Of a DNA stretch of 64,000 bases, positions 48,585-60,320 are shown piece by piece; positions within the stretch are counted from its first letter, which is position 1, and each line of letters begins with the position of its first letter. A program made the position numbers and the translations under genes. Source of the DNA: Gonatopus flavifemur. Taxonomy: Eukaryota; Arthropoda; Insecta; Hymenoptera; Dryinidae. The notes under the pieces were generated by a model. It was not told the DNA's origin, ran no database searches, and saw nothing but the letters and a program-made list of their open reading frames with translations. The DNA lies in assembly GCA_018340375.1 (NCBI GenBank), contig JAFFJZ010000017.1, positions 1,664,001 to 1,728,000 on the forward strand, in the 5' to 3' direction.

Positions 48585-49440
48585 GCTCGGACAATAGAGA
48601 GAGAACCAACTATCCGTCGGTATTTGTCTTCTCAATATGTTTTACGATCGGCTAACTCCGTGCAAGATCGGAAAAAGTTTAAAGCCCACGTGGTCGACTT
48701 ACCGAGGGTTTCACCACTTTTTCTGTTCCAAGCGACAATTTTATTGTAATCAGTATCGAACTGACTTACCCGGCACCCCGGGCAATTCTCGGCCGGGGCC
48801 CTTCGATATTTTTTTCGTTTTTTCTTCAATTAAAGAGCCAGTTCAATACTGATTATTGAATTATCACGATGAAATATGAATTTGATGCATAGCATCATTT
48901 AATTGAATTAAAATCGAATATAAGTAAATAATTTTTCAATTATTATTTATTTTTCATAAATTTCATAAGATTATTGGTTATTCTTATGACTGATTATGGA
49001 GCTTTCAATAACTCCTATATGTATTGTATAAAAATTTTCTAATAGTTACGCATTTCTAATCATTATTTTAAATCTTGATGATTTTTCAATGAATTTCATT
49101 AGAATTGTCAATCAATCGATGGTTGAAAAATTCTAAGATAGTTTGGGGATCTATGATAAATGTCCTGCGGTGAATTCCATAATTTTCCCTGATAAATTAA
49201 TTTTCAGAGATCACTATGATATTCCAATGAGGATAATCAAATCAACATGGATTATCAGATGTTGATCAACATCAAAATAATAAGACTGAATATTCAATTG
49301 ATTGAGTGCAAATTATTTTCAATGGACTGAATAATTAGATTTGAGCATTCAGATTGATATTTCATCATTTCACGCACTATCAGTCTCTTTTCTTCGCTGC
49401 ATTACTTCATAGACGTAATATGTGGTTCGGAATATTACAA

Positions 49441-49511
49441 GACCCCATAGCCTAGCGGCAAAAGACATGGTTCTTGCGAAAGAACGGTCGGGTTCGATTC
49501 TGTGTGGAGAC
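49441..49511 (+). ncRNA. tRNA-like Pol III unit, left palindrome arm
   Basis: It has an A-box-like TAGCCTAGCGGC and a B box GGTTCGATTCT, an acceptor stem GACCCCA/TGGAGAC pairing at 5 of 7, and a hairpin GTTCTT-GCGA-AAGAAC in the anticodon position. A long T run follows at once, as in a Pol III terminator. The T stem pairs badly and the anticodon loop is short, so I take it as a tRNA-derived SINE head or relic. Confidence 0.5.
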
Positions 49512-49762
49512 GTTTCATTTTTTTTTTGTCATCTCTCTGGTGAATAATTAAATTTCACATCCGATTATTATTTTTTATGTCATTACATCGTCATGTTATC
49601 AATAATCCTGATCTTTTAGAATGCACTCGCGGATTCGACCAAGTAGAGGTCCGAGTCGATTGGAAATTTCCCAAATATTCGTGTCCATGAGATATACACA
49701 GTAAAAAATTTTTCGTCAAATTCAACACACAAGCGAATGTTAACCATTTTTCTTCGGACAAG

Positions 49763-50255
49763 TTAGTTCCTATTATAATATAAGATTATTACAATTACTA
49801 TCTTCAGTTGCTTGAATTAGGAAAAGAATAATATGAAATCGGTAAAAAAAGATATTCCTCAGGACATGAACCCGCCAAGATAACACACGAAGAATTCTTT
49901 CTCAAGAGCGAAAATAGAACTCTTCAAGAACTAATGAATCCATATAGAGCTCTGGAGGTGTTCAATCTGTTGGACATTAACAAGCTCTTTGAGAATATCG
50001 GAAGTATTGTTTGAGTACTCTCAAAGAGCTTGTTGATGTCCAACGGATTGAACACCCCCAGAGCTCTATATGAATTCATTAGTTCTTGAAAAGTTCTATT
50101 TTCGCTCTTGAGAGAGAATTCTTCGTGTGTTATCTTGGCGGGTTCATGTCCTGAGGAATATCTTTTTTTTACCGATTTCATATTATTCTTTTCTTGATTC
50201 AAGCAACTGAAGATAGTAATTGTATTAATCTTATATTATAATAGGAACTAATTTC
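49763..50255. repeat. Inner foldback, ~240-bp arms
   Basis: Left aacccgccaagataacacac and right gtgtgttatcttggcgggtt are inverted, as are the ends ttagttcctattataatata and tatattataataggaacta. The loop is only about 20 bp near 50010. It is present in the centre of the larger palindrome. Confidence 0.85.
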
Positions 50256-50448
50256 TCCCCTTGCTGTTATTATATTGATATATTACTGGTTGACAGTACC
50301 ATATACCCTAAAACAAACACCTTTATCATAAATGGATACTTGTACTTATAATCTAGATACTCGTCCTCATACTCGAGAATATATTATGAAATATTCCAGC
50401 CTTCATGATATTTGTCATACTACTCAGAATCCATTGCTCTCCGTGAGG

Positions 50449-50870
50449 AGATTCAGAATCGATCGGTCCATATTCCACGGAGACAAAGTTTCGAATTTTT
50501 TTCGACAATTCGTCAAAGGGTTTGATGGAATTTGCGAGTATACTTTTTGAAAAACAACAAGTGATATTCAGTGTTTTTCTTTTCAGAAGATTTCGAATCG
50601 ATCGGTGTATATTCCACGGAGACAAAGTTTCGAAATTTTTTTATCAATTCGTCAAAGGGTTTGATGGAATTTGCAAGTATACTTTTTTAAAAACATTCCT
50701 CCGAAGTGATTTCTTTTTCATTCCAGTAGATTGCGAATCGATCGGTCTTTATTTGATGGACACAAATTTTTGAAATTTTCCCATCAATTCGTCACAGGAA
50801 TTTCAAAAACGTTCCTCTGAAGTGCTATTCATTTCTCATTTCAGAAGATTCTGCATCGATCGGTCTACAC
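50449..50870. repeat. ~140-bp tandem repeat
   Basis: The anchor aatcgatcggt recurs near 50457, 50597, 50737 and 50853, with attccacggagacaaagttt and aattcgtcaaagggtttgat in the first two units. Later units are more diverged. Confidence 0.8.
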
Positions 50871-51195
50871 AGTGGAAAAAAATTCCGTCATTGTGTAAAA
50901 AAGAAGTACGTGTCAAAATTCAAGTGTTGAATATTTAACTACGTGTCAAAATTCAAGTGTTGAATATTTGACTACGTGTTAAAATTCAAGTGTTGAATAT
51001 TTAACACTCTTGTGTGTTCATTTAACACACTGATCAAATGTTGTTCGATCGGTTCATTCCCAACACATTAAAATGTTATTCGAGTTCAAATTAACACTTT
51101 GTGAGTGTCACTCTGGAATCAACATACGTTGAGTGTGAAGAAAAATGGTTAACATTCGCTTGTGTGTTGGATTTGACAAAAAATTTTTTACTGTG
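50868..51195. repeat. MITE with CACAGT ends and TA flanks
   Basis: Left cacagtggaaaaaaattcc and right ttttttactgtg are inverted, with TA on both outer sides, as for Tc1/mariner-type MITEs. It contains three direct 33-bp copies of acgtgtcaaaattcaagtg at 50908-51003. A partial copy lies in the left palindrome arm near 49695. Confidence 0.65.
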
Positions 51196-51379
51196 TATAT
51201 CTCATGGACACGAATATTTGGAAAATTTCCAATCGACTCGGACCTGTACTTGGTCGAATCCGCGAGTACATTCTGAAAGATCAGGATTATTGATAACATG
51301 CCGATGTAATGACATAAAAAATAATAATCGGATGTGAAATTCAATTATTCACCAGAGAGATGAGAAAAAAAAATGAAAC

Positions 51380-51450
51380 GTCTCCACACAGAATCGAACC
51401 CGACCGTTCTTTCGCAAGAACCATGTCTTTTGCCGCTAGGCTATAGGGTC
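51380..51450 (-). ncRNA. tRNA-like Pol III unit, right palindrome arm
   Basis: Inverted copy of 49441-49511 with almost no differences, including the T run beyond its end. Both copies read toward the palindrome centre. Confidence 0.5.
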
Positions 51451-52964
51451 TTGTAATATTCCGAACCACATATGACGTCTATGAAGTAATGCAGCGAAGA
51501 AAAGAGACTGATAGTGCGTGAAATGATGAAATATCAATCTGAATGCTCAAATCTAATTATTCAGTCCATTGAAAATAATTTGCACTCAATCAATTGAATA
51601 TTCAGTCTTATTATTTTGATGTTGATCAACATCTGATAATCCATGTTGATTTGATTATCCTCATTGGAATATCATAGTGATCTCTGAAAATTAATTTATC
51701 AGGGAAAATTATGGAATTCACCGCAGGACATTTATCATAGATCCCCAAACTATCTTAGAATTTTTCAACCATCGATTGATTGACAATTCTAATGAAATTC
51801 ATTGAAAAATCATCAAGATTTAAAATAATGATTAGAAATGCGTAACTATTAGAAAATTTTTATACAATACATATAGGAGTTATTGAAAGCTCCATAATCA
51901 GTCATAAGAATAACCAATAATCTTATAAAATTTATGAAAAATAAATCATAATTGGAAAATTATTTACTTATATTCGAATTGAATTCAATTGAATGATGAT
52001 ATGCATCAAATCTATATTTCATCGTGATAATTTAATTATCAGTATTGAACTGGCTCTTTAATTGAAAAACAAAACGAAAAAAATATCGAAGGGCCCCGGC
52101 CGAGAATTGCCCGGGGTGCCGGGTAAGTCAGTTCGATACTGATTACAATAAAATTGTCGCTTGGAACAGAAAAAGCGGTGAAACTTTTCGGTAAGTCGAC
52201 CACGTGGGCTTCAAACTTTTTCCGATCTTGCACGGAGTCAGCCGATCGTAAAACATATTGAGAAGACAAAGACCGACGGCTAGTTGGTTCTCTCTCGATT
52301 GTCCGAGCTGACTCGAAGTGAACCGACCGGTTCCGAATCACATGAATACGGGTTTCAGTGTGTGCGTACACCCGGCTGGAATGGTGGGGACGAAAAATGG
52401 TTAGATGGAGAGGGTAAATCGACTCGGTCGACCAAATGCTGGCATCACTGGTTCTATCGTCATTCGTGTCGCCATACTTGCTCATGCACGACGTGTTTTT
52501 TTTTTTTATTAATTACAGACCGTTTATTTATACACTCCGGTCATATTTTATATAATAAATATCATTGTCAAGTACACTGCGTGTTCTTTTTCTGCTCAGA
52601 CCCATATCTTTTCAACAAAATATTTTTTGGAATCAAATCACAGTCAAGTATCCATCATACCAATTGTCAGAAAGAATTTACTATCACTACCACTTTCGTA
52701 AACCGCTGATGATTTTTCAGGTGATCAAGTGGGATGAAGTGATGTCATTCCTTCGATCCACAATCTGTATGGAGTGAAATGACCAGCCACTTGATTGAAA
52801 TAAATTCTTTGCGAATAAGAAGTAGGTATCCACAACACTTGAGTCGATGAATAAATTGACTTACATATTGGGAGCGCAGTGAGTTCTCTTTACTCTGACT
52901 ACCATGAACCATTGGCACGATAGATACTTATAAGAGATATTGATTGTCAAAAATTACTTGAAAA

Positions 52965-53200
52965 TAACTTCATTGAACTATACATGTATTTATGAATAAT
53001 TAGATATGAACAAATTATTCAGTCAATTTGTCAGAATGAAAATCAATTGGATATTTCTCATGTCGCATGTCATTTATGGTAATGAAGGGAATTCCCTGTG
53101 CTTGCAATTTGACAGAAGATTTTTTATTGCTAAAACCCTTAGACTCCATTTATAACCGCATATATGTATTGTTCAATAAAGTGATGTGGAAATACTCTTT
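52965..53200. repeat. Direct flank repeat, copy 2
   Basis: See 47672-47905. Just upstream, gaaccattggcacgat (52909) matches the left flank of the foldback element (gaactattggcacgat, 45323), so this looks like a related site without that element. Confidence 0.6.
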
Positions 53201-53859
53201 AGAAGCAAATCACAGTTAAGTATCCATCATGCCAGTAGTTCATTTTGATCAGAGAAAGGAAATTCACTGCGCTTCCAATATAATTGCAAGATAATATCTT
53301 TAACGATTCAAGTCATACTCATTCGTAGACAATTTATTCCAACAAACTTACAGTTCATTTTATATCATGCACATTGTTTGAGTGAGGAAGTCATTTCGCG
53401 TCACTTATCAAAAAACACTCCACTTTAAGTGATTAAGGGAACTCAATCAGGAGCTCACATATATAAGTGAGCAAAATGATAATGAATGCCAATGATGCAC
53501 GAACTTTACTTTGAAGCATTAAAAAAAACCATAACTGCTCTTTTCTTCGAATAATCTAAATGAAAGAGATCTATGTGACTTTCACATACCATCAATATGA
53601 TTTCACAAAAGTCTCCTTTGGGATTCGATTTTGATGAAAAACAGGGACACTTGAAGAATCATGACAATACATTCATAACTTGTAATAGTTTCTAGTTCAC
53701 TTCTTACACATAACATAATGTGAATAATTTTTCAATGGGAAGCACAAAATATTGAATTCAAACCAAAATATAATCTTATCACAAAAATCACATTAATTCA
53801 TCACTGTTATAAAGAATTTCATGTTTTATTAGATGCAAAACAAAAACAAATTCCAAAAG
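53201..53859. other. AT-rich spacer
   Basis: No gene seen. The phrase cacagt(c/t)aagtatccatca(t) occurs at 52630 and 53210, so it is part of a diverged duplication. Confidence 0.4.
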
Positions 53860-55240
53860 TAGGGTTATGTCTTTATAAATTTTGGTTGAGAGAGTGCTTG
53901 GCGCAGGAAATCGATGACTTAGAGGGTGAATAACCAATCCAATTTGTTAGCCAAACAAATGTGTCGAACGAATTTATTATGCTTCCTTCGTGTAGCCGAT
54001 CGACGTTTCGGATCGATACGATCCTTTATCAAGATACAAAAATGATATAATCGTAGAGGTGAAAAAACGTTGTTGAAAGAAAATTCATCCGGACCCATCT
54101 AATCGGATGTGGTTAGTTTTTAAATTTTTGTCAGATCATCCGATTAGATGGGTCCGGATGAATTTTCTTTCAACAACGTTTTTTCACCTCTACGATTATA
54201 TCATTTTTGTATCTGTTCAGGATTTGATGTAGTTTGATTTGCGGGAATGTGTGTGTGTCCATACTTTGTACATGTTGGTATATCAGTGTGCTTAGATCCG
54301 GATTCATCGATCGCCAAATCACCTGATTATCGTCGGGTAACATCGTTACTTTTCGCAATTGCAAGAACTATTTCAAATTTCACCAGTTCACGCGTGACCC
54401 CTTTTCAGAGCACAGGTGTATTGCATGCTCTGTAACTCAGCTATCAAATTATCCTTTGTTCGTTGCGAGAGTCCCACTGAGATCATTTGACGTTCTTCGT
54501 TCCCCGCAGGGATACTTTTTATACTAATTTGTGAACTAAAGCAAACTCATCTGTGCTCCGGCGGTGGTTGCGTGTGGCTCACGTATGTGTGCGAGTGTGT
54601 TGAGGTGCATTACGTGTGTGAACTCTAATTATCCAAGTTTTTCACTTGTGCTACATGCAGTTCGCACGGGTGTCAGTGCCTGCATGTATATTATCAAAAC
54701 TATTGTTGTAAATAATCTACAACCATTATATGAGGTTTTCTTCCGATAGGCGGCTGCCACACAGTCTTATTCGGGACTAAAGTTCGAAACCATTAAATTT
54801 TATGTTATAGTTCAACTGGTCTCGTTATTGTTTTCTCCCTTCCAGCATTCTTTCTTTTTCACTCAAATCTTTCCTTTTTTTTATGCCCTCGCGTCTAGTA
54901 TCTTGATGAAAGATCGTATCGATCTGAAACGTCGATCGGCTACTCGAAGGAAGCATAATAAATTCGTCCGACACATTTGTATGGCTAACAAATTGGATCG
55001 GTTATTTGCCCTCTAAGTCATTGATTTCCTGCGCCAAGCACTATCCCAACCAAAATTCAAAAACTACCCACATCCGATTAGATGGGTCCGGATGAATTTT
55101 CTTTCAACAACGTTTTTTCACCTCTACGATTATATCATTTTTGTATCTTGATAAAGGATCGTATGGATCTGAACCGTCGATCGGCTACACGAAGGGAGCA
55201 TAATAAATTCGTTCGACATACTATGTCATTTTGTCCGTAT
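53860..55240. repeat. Inverted repeats with hammerhead-like word
   Basis: A 53860-54118 segment is found reversed in two parts, 54897-55070 and 55077-55235, and partly at 54135-54218, making a tight hairpin around 54126. Each full copy carries the word TTGATGAAAGATCG-TAT-CGATC-TGAAACGTCG or a close variant. The middle (54220-54890) has no clear gene. Confidence 0.65.
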
Positions 55241-55609
55241 TTGTCCTATGTCATTTTGTCCAACTGTGGTGTGAAAATTGTTGAAATGAAAAATATACAC
55301 AAGAAACGATTTTTCTTTTCACCTACGTTATTGGGTGATAGCAGTACGATATCGAGAAGCAATATGAGTGTTATTCACACTAGTAAAACAATTCAAAACT
55401 CACCGTAAATAAAAAAGTTATCACCTCGAAAATATCCAAACAGCCGAAAACATCAAATATGCCATAACATGTAAACAAATGAGCGAAGAGCGTCTGTATA
55501 CTGACAGGTCAATATTTAGCGATCAAATCACGTAATACATCAGCAGATGGCGCTTTCCGACTCGCCACATTTGAAATAACCCCCCCATGTCATTTCACCT
55601 GTCTATGTC

Positions 55610-55910
55610 GTTTTGTACGTATTTCCCCTACGAGTTGATCGGGACACTCTTCGGGAAAATGTACTGAAAAACGGAACTTTATCCGGGTCGGTACGGACTG
55701 TATACAGGAATGTTTTCAAAATTCGAGGAGGGATTCGGGTTCATTCGGGCTCTATAAGGTCCATGAAAATATGGAATGGAACTGGTATACGGGATCCATC
55801 CGGGAAAAAACAACCGAAATTGCGGCGTTTAGAATACTATTAGGGTTCATTCGAGGATCGTTCGGTTACTGATTTTGATTTCTGAAATGCATGCGGGTTG
55901 ATCAGATTTT
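55610..55910. repeat. CCGGAT-word fragment
   Basis: It shares words such as actttatccgggtcggtacg and gttcattcgggctct with the family at 5428-7098, and its flank cgttttgtacgtatttcccc recalls the fragment near 44700. No coding signal. Confidence 0.5.
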
Positions 55911-56070
55911 ATGTTATTTCGGATCAGAGAATTCGTTTATCGAACCATTATCGCAAGATTTGTCATTCGTTATTTTAAATAAACAATTTCAATTGTTTAT
56001 AACGTTGTTATGGACAAACCATTAACTTTAGAGAAGAATTGTCCCAACAAAAAGTTCCTTATCTTCTTAA

Positions 56071-59000
56071 CTCATTAGCGCCTGAACAGATACGTTTGGA
56101 CATCAAAGTTCAAAGATTCATTGTACAATGAACTTGGTCGAAAAAAAATTCTTGAGACACTGTATCCTATGTTTTGAAGGTCGCTCTTTCGAATGGTGAC
56201 GTTCAGAAGTCCCTAAAATGAGTTTTTCCGTGTGAAAATTGCAAGTTAAAAGAAAAAGCACTGTTTTTTTGAAAAACAATTTTTCAAGATCATATTTTTG
56301 TTTGCTTTTGCATTTTTTTACATACTTAACACCGATAAATATCGCGTCCATGGAACCTCAACTGAAAGTTATTGGCTTAAGATTAATGAAAAAAAACGGT
56401 TTATTAATACAAAAAGGCGTCCAAAACGATAAATTTTACTCTTAATCTTCAGCAATTTTTTTCTCGATTTCTAAGGACTTCAGAAAAAATGTCCTAGGAA
56501 CAAAAACGTCTTAAAATTGGTCAAAGAATACCCTCAAATTTCTTCAGACCCGTGAAAAAACATTTTTGATTTTCCGGAGAATGGAAGAATTGGCATTTTT
56601 GAAAAATTGTTTAAAAAATCTGAAAAGATTTGAGAGTATTGTTTGACTGATCTTAAGACTTTTGTCCCCACAAAATTTCCCCACAAGTCCATAGTTATTG
56701 AGAAAAAAATCGCTGAAGTGTTTCTGAGGTCTCCAATCATAAAGCTCTTAGGAGTATCGGAGAATATTCTTATTAAGAGGTTACTAGCGCTTACCAACAG
56801 AGCACGTTGGATAGAAAAGGACACGCCTATACGATAGAAAGAGAGGTTTGGTATCATCGCTAGTAATCCCGTTAAGTAAACTACGTACGTTGCCTAGCCG
56901 ACAAATGTTGCCGTTGTCCGACTCTCACCACGGGGCGGTAAACGTAATTCTGAGAGCCTTATTTTTTTTTGTATTTCATGATTTTTGAAAAATTTTTGTC
57001 TAATTTTCTAATTTTATTATCCAATTTTTGTTATGAATTGAGAAGCATGGCGAGCATACATAAATGGTGCAGGTTTTGCACATTTTCTGTGTTCTTGTAT
57101 GACATATACTGGCGTATTCGCAGTACCTTTCTTTAACAACAACAATACTTTCGTGTGCTTTTTCATTTCTACGCTTGTCAAGATAGTATTTTGCAATTCC
57201 CAAAGATATTTGTTTGGTTTCAACATTGTTTTCGTAAACTAAATTTCGAATGACAGTTGCATTAGTAATTGACGATTGTATCAATCTACAAAAAATCGAC
57301 CAAGTCCATTTTTTGCTCGTATTCGAGGAAGTAAATTGCTACAATGAGCATCATGTTGATCGACGCCCTCCATGAGTCTACAGTCTAAAAGCCATAGGGA
57401 ATTGCATTTCTTCTTTAGAGTGACTGTCTTTCGAGTATCTTCTAACGCTACTTATAGGGGTGACTCCAGCTGCTGTTGACAAAACTGAAACGGTTTGGGA
57501 TCCATAACAGTTATAAAATTGAGTCAACTGTTTTTTTCATGTTGAACTATGTGAGTACCTCTTTTCGCTTTTTTATCCAGTAAATTTTTTTCTCTTATTC
57601 TGTCGGATCGAACAGTCTCTGCAGCGACAAGACCAACTTCCTTCAAGTCAACTAATAAATCGGGATTGCGAAAGTAATTGTCAAAATACAAGTGATACAA
57701 ACATAGTTTCTTCGGAGATACCGTTAAAAGTAATTGTTGGACCATTAGCATTACAACGCGACTACCCACAGCACATTAAACTCATTTCATTTTATTATCT
57801 GATGAATAAATGTTAGATCCTCGACCGCAATATACATCTAAATCAAATAAATATCCTTCTGGACTGCATATTGCCCACATTTTTATGCCAAACCTCTCAG
57901 GTTTATTTGACATAAACTGTAAGACTGGAGCTTGCCCGTGGAATTTGACCATCATCTCATCAATAGATAACGCCGTAGAGAAAAAACCGAATTGTAAAAT
58001 ATTTTTTCTAAATATGTTTAGTATATTTCTCACTCTCCAAACTTTGTCATGTCCATTTTTATCCTGCGGCCTACTAAATTTTATATTTGGTTTGATTTTC
58101 AAAAACTCATCGCGGCTCATGGCAGATGCAATCGGATTGCAGCGTAACAGCTCATCTGAAGACCATTAATCTCTTTGAGATTTACGATTATTGAATATTG
58201 TCGTAATTATTATTCCTAAAAAAATATCCAATTCATTATTAGTTAGCTGATACCCATTAAAATTTGTACTTTTTATAATACATTATTTTAGATCGCTACA
58301 AAAAAATAACTCAAACAACTGAACTGAGGATAAAGTTGAAAAAAATGTCTTTGTTTTATCAGGAAGTAAAGTATCATTTTTGAGTACTTCATGATATTGT
58401 CTTTCTCCCATTATTCATTCGTATTCGTGATTTGGGGATGATTTTGTCTGATTTTCCTCATAATTATTCCGTAACTGCCTATAGGACACTTTTGGAAGAT
58501 TTGTTATGTCACTCGAGAAATCAACTGATTCTGTGTCAGATTCAGAACTTGAATCAGAAGATCCAGAATCATTCGAACAAGGGATGAAGATAGCATTCGC
58601 AATGTCATTTTCATTTTCCTCTACTTCAATGAGTTCTTCTCGAACGCGTTTTTGTCTTTTCTGTTGACGTGGATGTGACATTTGAAAGAGTAGATAAGCA
58701 AATAACAGTAGTTCATTTACTTTTGATTACTCAAAAGCGTAAAATAGAAATACCACCCAAGAATTACTATGATAAGAAGCTCCTAAAATGATACGGTGCA
58801 ATATCGAAGTAACGTGGTATATTGATGTAAACAATGTGAAATATTGATACATGGTAAATATTTCTATGTGATAAATGTTTGATTCGATTGCATCTCAATT
58901 TGAACAGAATTTGAAATCAATAAATGGAATCACAGATTTATTGAGAAAATATATTTTGATATTTATTACATACTAATAATTACACAATGAAAATGTTGAA

Positions 59001-59655
59001 TTTGTAATTGGTGATCTCAGAAACCATTCAGCAATTTTTTTCTCAATAACTATGGACTTGCGGGGAAATTTTGTAAGAACAAAAGTCTCAAAATCAGTCA
59101 AACAATACCCTCAAATTTTTTCAGATTTATCAAACAATTTTTCAAAAATGCCAATTTTTCCATTTTCCGGAACATCAAAAATGTTTTTTTACGGGTCTGA
59201 AGAAATTTGTGGGTATTCTTTCACCAATTTTAAGACGTTTTTGTTCTTAGGAAATTTGTCCTAAAGTCCTTAGAAATCGAGAAAAAAATTGCTGAAGATT
59301 AAGAGTAAAATTTATCGTTTTGGACGCCTTTTTGTATTAATAAACCGTTTTTTTTCATTAATCTTAAGCCAATAACCTTCAGTTGACGGTCCATGGACGC
59401 GATATTTATCGGTATTAAGTATATAGAAGTATGCAAAAGCAAACAAAAACATGATCTTGAAAAATTTTTTTTTCAAAAAAACAGTGCTTTTTTTTCATTT
59501 ACAATTTTCACACGGAAAAACTCATTTTAGGGACTTCTGAACATCACCATTCGAAAGAGGATACAGTGGCTTAAAAATTTATCTTCGACCAAATTCATTG
59601 TACAATGAATCTCTGAAATTTGGTGTCCAAAAGTGTCCGTTCAGGCGCTAATGGG
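56071..59655 (-). mobile_element. piggyBac transposon with ~660-bp inverted repeats
   Basis: The ends are ctcattagcgcctgaac and its near-exact inverse gttcaggcgctaatggg, flanked by TTAA on both sides (56067-56070 and 59656-59659), the piggyBac target duplication. Inverted similarity continues for roughly 660 bp per side (56071-56745 against 59000-59655), far beyond the short repeats usual for this superfamily. A broken transposase lies inside on the minus strand. Total 3585 bp. Confidence 0.93.
57000..58681 (-). pseudogene. piggyBac transposase, frameshifted
   Basis: Pieces in order are an acidic N-terminus (58681-58415), the DDE_Tnp_1_7 core (58120-57782: RDEFLKIKPNIKF, LSIDEMMVKFHG with the first Asp, ERFGIKMWAICSPEGY), then 57769-57524 (GSRVVMLMVQQLL, LYFDNYFRNPDLL with the second Asp, AAETVRSDRIR). 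Between 57520 and 57285 a frame still reads EGVDQHD (third Asp) and shifts in an a-run near 57310. Last is 57284-57000 with a C-terminal cysteine-rich tail (CKTCTIYVCSPCF). The protein would cut and paste at TTAA; this copy is dead from several frame changes and a gap of unclear sequence at 58121-58414. Confidence 0.88.
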
Positions 59656-59880
59656 TTAAAGCAAGGAGGTTTTGTGGATTTTCAATTTTTGCATCGGACT
59701 CAAACGAATTTTCAAGGACCTATACATAAGTATTTCAAGCAATTTTTTCATAGCGCCCATACAGGCTAGATGCATATAATCAAGAACACAAATCGTAGTC
59801 ATATCTATTTCAGGTATAATATTTTCTAAAGGAGATGTTCTCACGTGATGTTCAGGATCGATCCTATCCCGAAATGATTA
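59656..59880 (-). pseudogene. Transposase relic (LDYMHLACMG motif)
   Basis: The frame reads FRDRIDPEHHVRTSPLENI then VLDYMHLACMGAMKKLLEIL. From memory this is the central block of a repeat-encoded arthropod transposase family related to tnp2-like proteins. It ends exactly at the piggyBac TTAA duplication, so piggyBac may have inserted into it, but I could not follow homology on the other side. Confidence 0.5.
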
Positions 59881-59984
59881 CTTGGTTCTTGCCGGATAAT
59901 CAAGACCTGAGTAAATCATTTTTGACTGTTTTCTATTCACATCGATCGATCTCCAGGTATGATACATCTCTGGCATGAACTACA

Positions 59985-60320
59985 GGGTGTTCCAGAATTC
60001 GCGGACCGGATTCCACAGGTATATCCTGCAGCCAAAATGCAATAATTTCCCGTTTGAAAAAAATTTTTTCGACATTTAGTTTTGGAAATATGAGCATTTT
60101 TAGATTTTTTTTCAAATCAAAATCATCCAAAAACACTGTATGCTACATACTTGAGCTTCACACCATTCACTAAGTTGGAAAACGGCGGATCTGTGGAAAA
60201 AAAATTAAACTATTTTATCATCGATAGTTCCGGAGCTATAGCAGGGGGTGACACTCGCCGTGTTTTTGCATAATAAAGATATGTTCAGAGTTGGAGACGT
60301 AGTTTTGTAACTATCCCTAT
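59985..60320. repeat. Possible repeat edge (cagggtgttccagaa)
   Basis: The phrase tacagggtgttccagaattc is a common start of insect interspersed repeats and resembles 1487. No partner end is seen here. Confidence 0.3.

Larger units (their letters stand above)
48010..52460. repeat. 4.4-kb palindrome with ~1.33-kb arms
   Basis: The left arm 48010-49753 (less the 409-bp hAT MITE and its duplication) and right arm 51141-52460 are inverted copies: gccagcatttggtcgaccga, aattgcccggggtgccgggt and cagtccattgaaaataattt are examples. The arms contain a tRNA-like unit but no protein frame I trust. The centre (49754-51140) has its own repeats. It may be a large foldback element or an inverted duplication. 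Confidence 0.85.

Noticed and set aside
50353..50773. Frames with repeated RFRIDR / VSNFFRQFVKGFDGI words, possible repeat protein
   Set aside because: They follow the ~140-bp DNA repeat, appear on both strands and degrade in later units.
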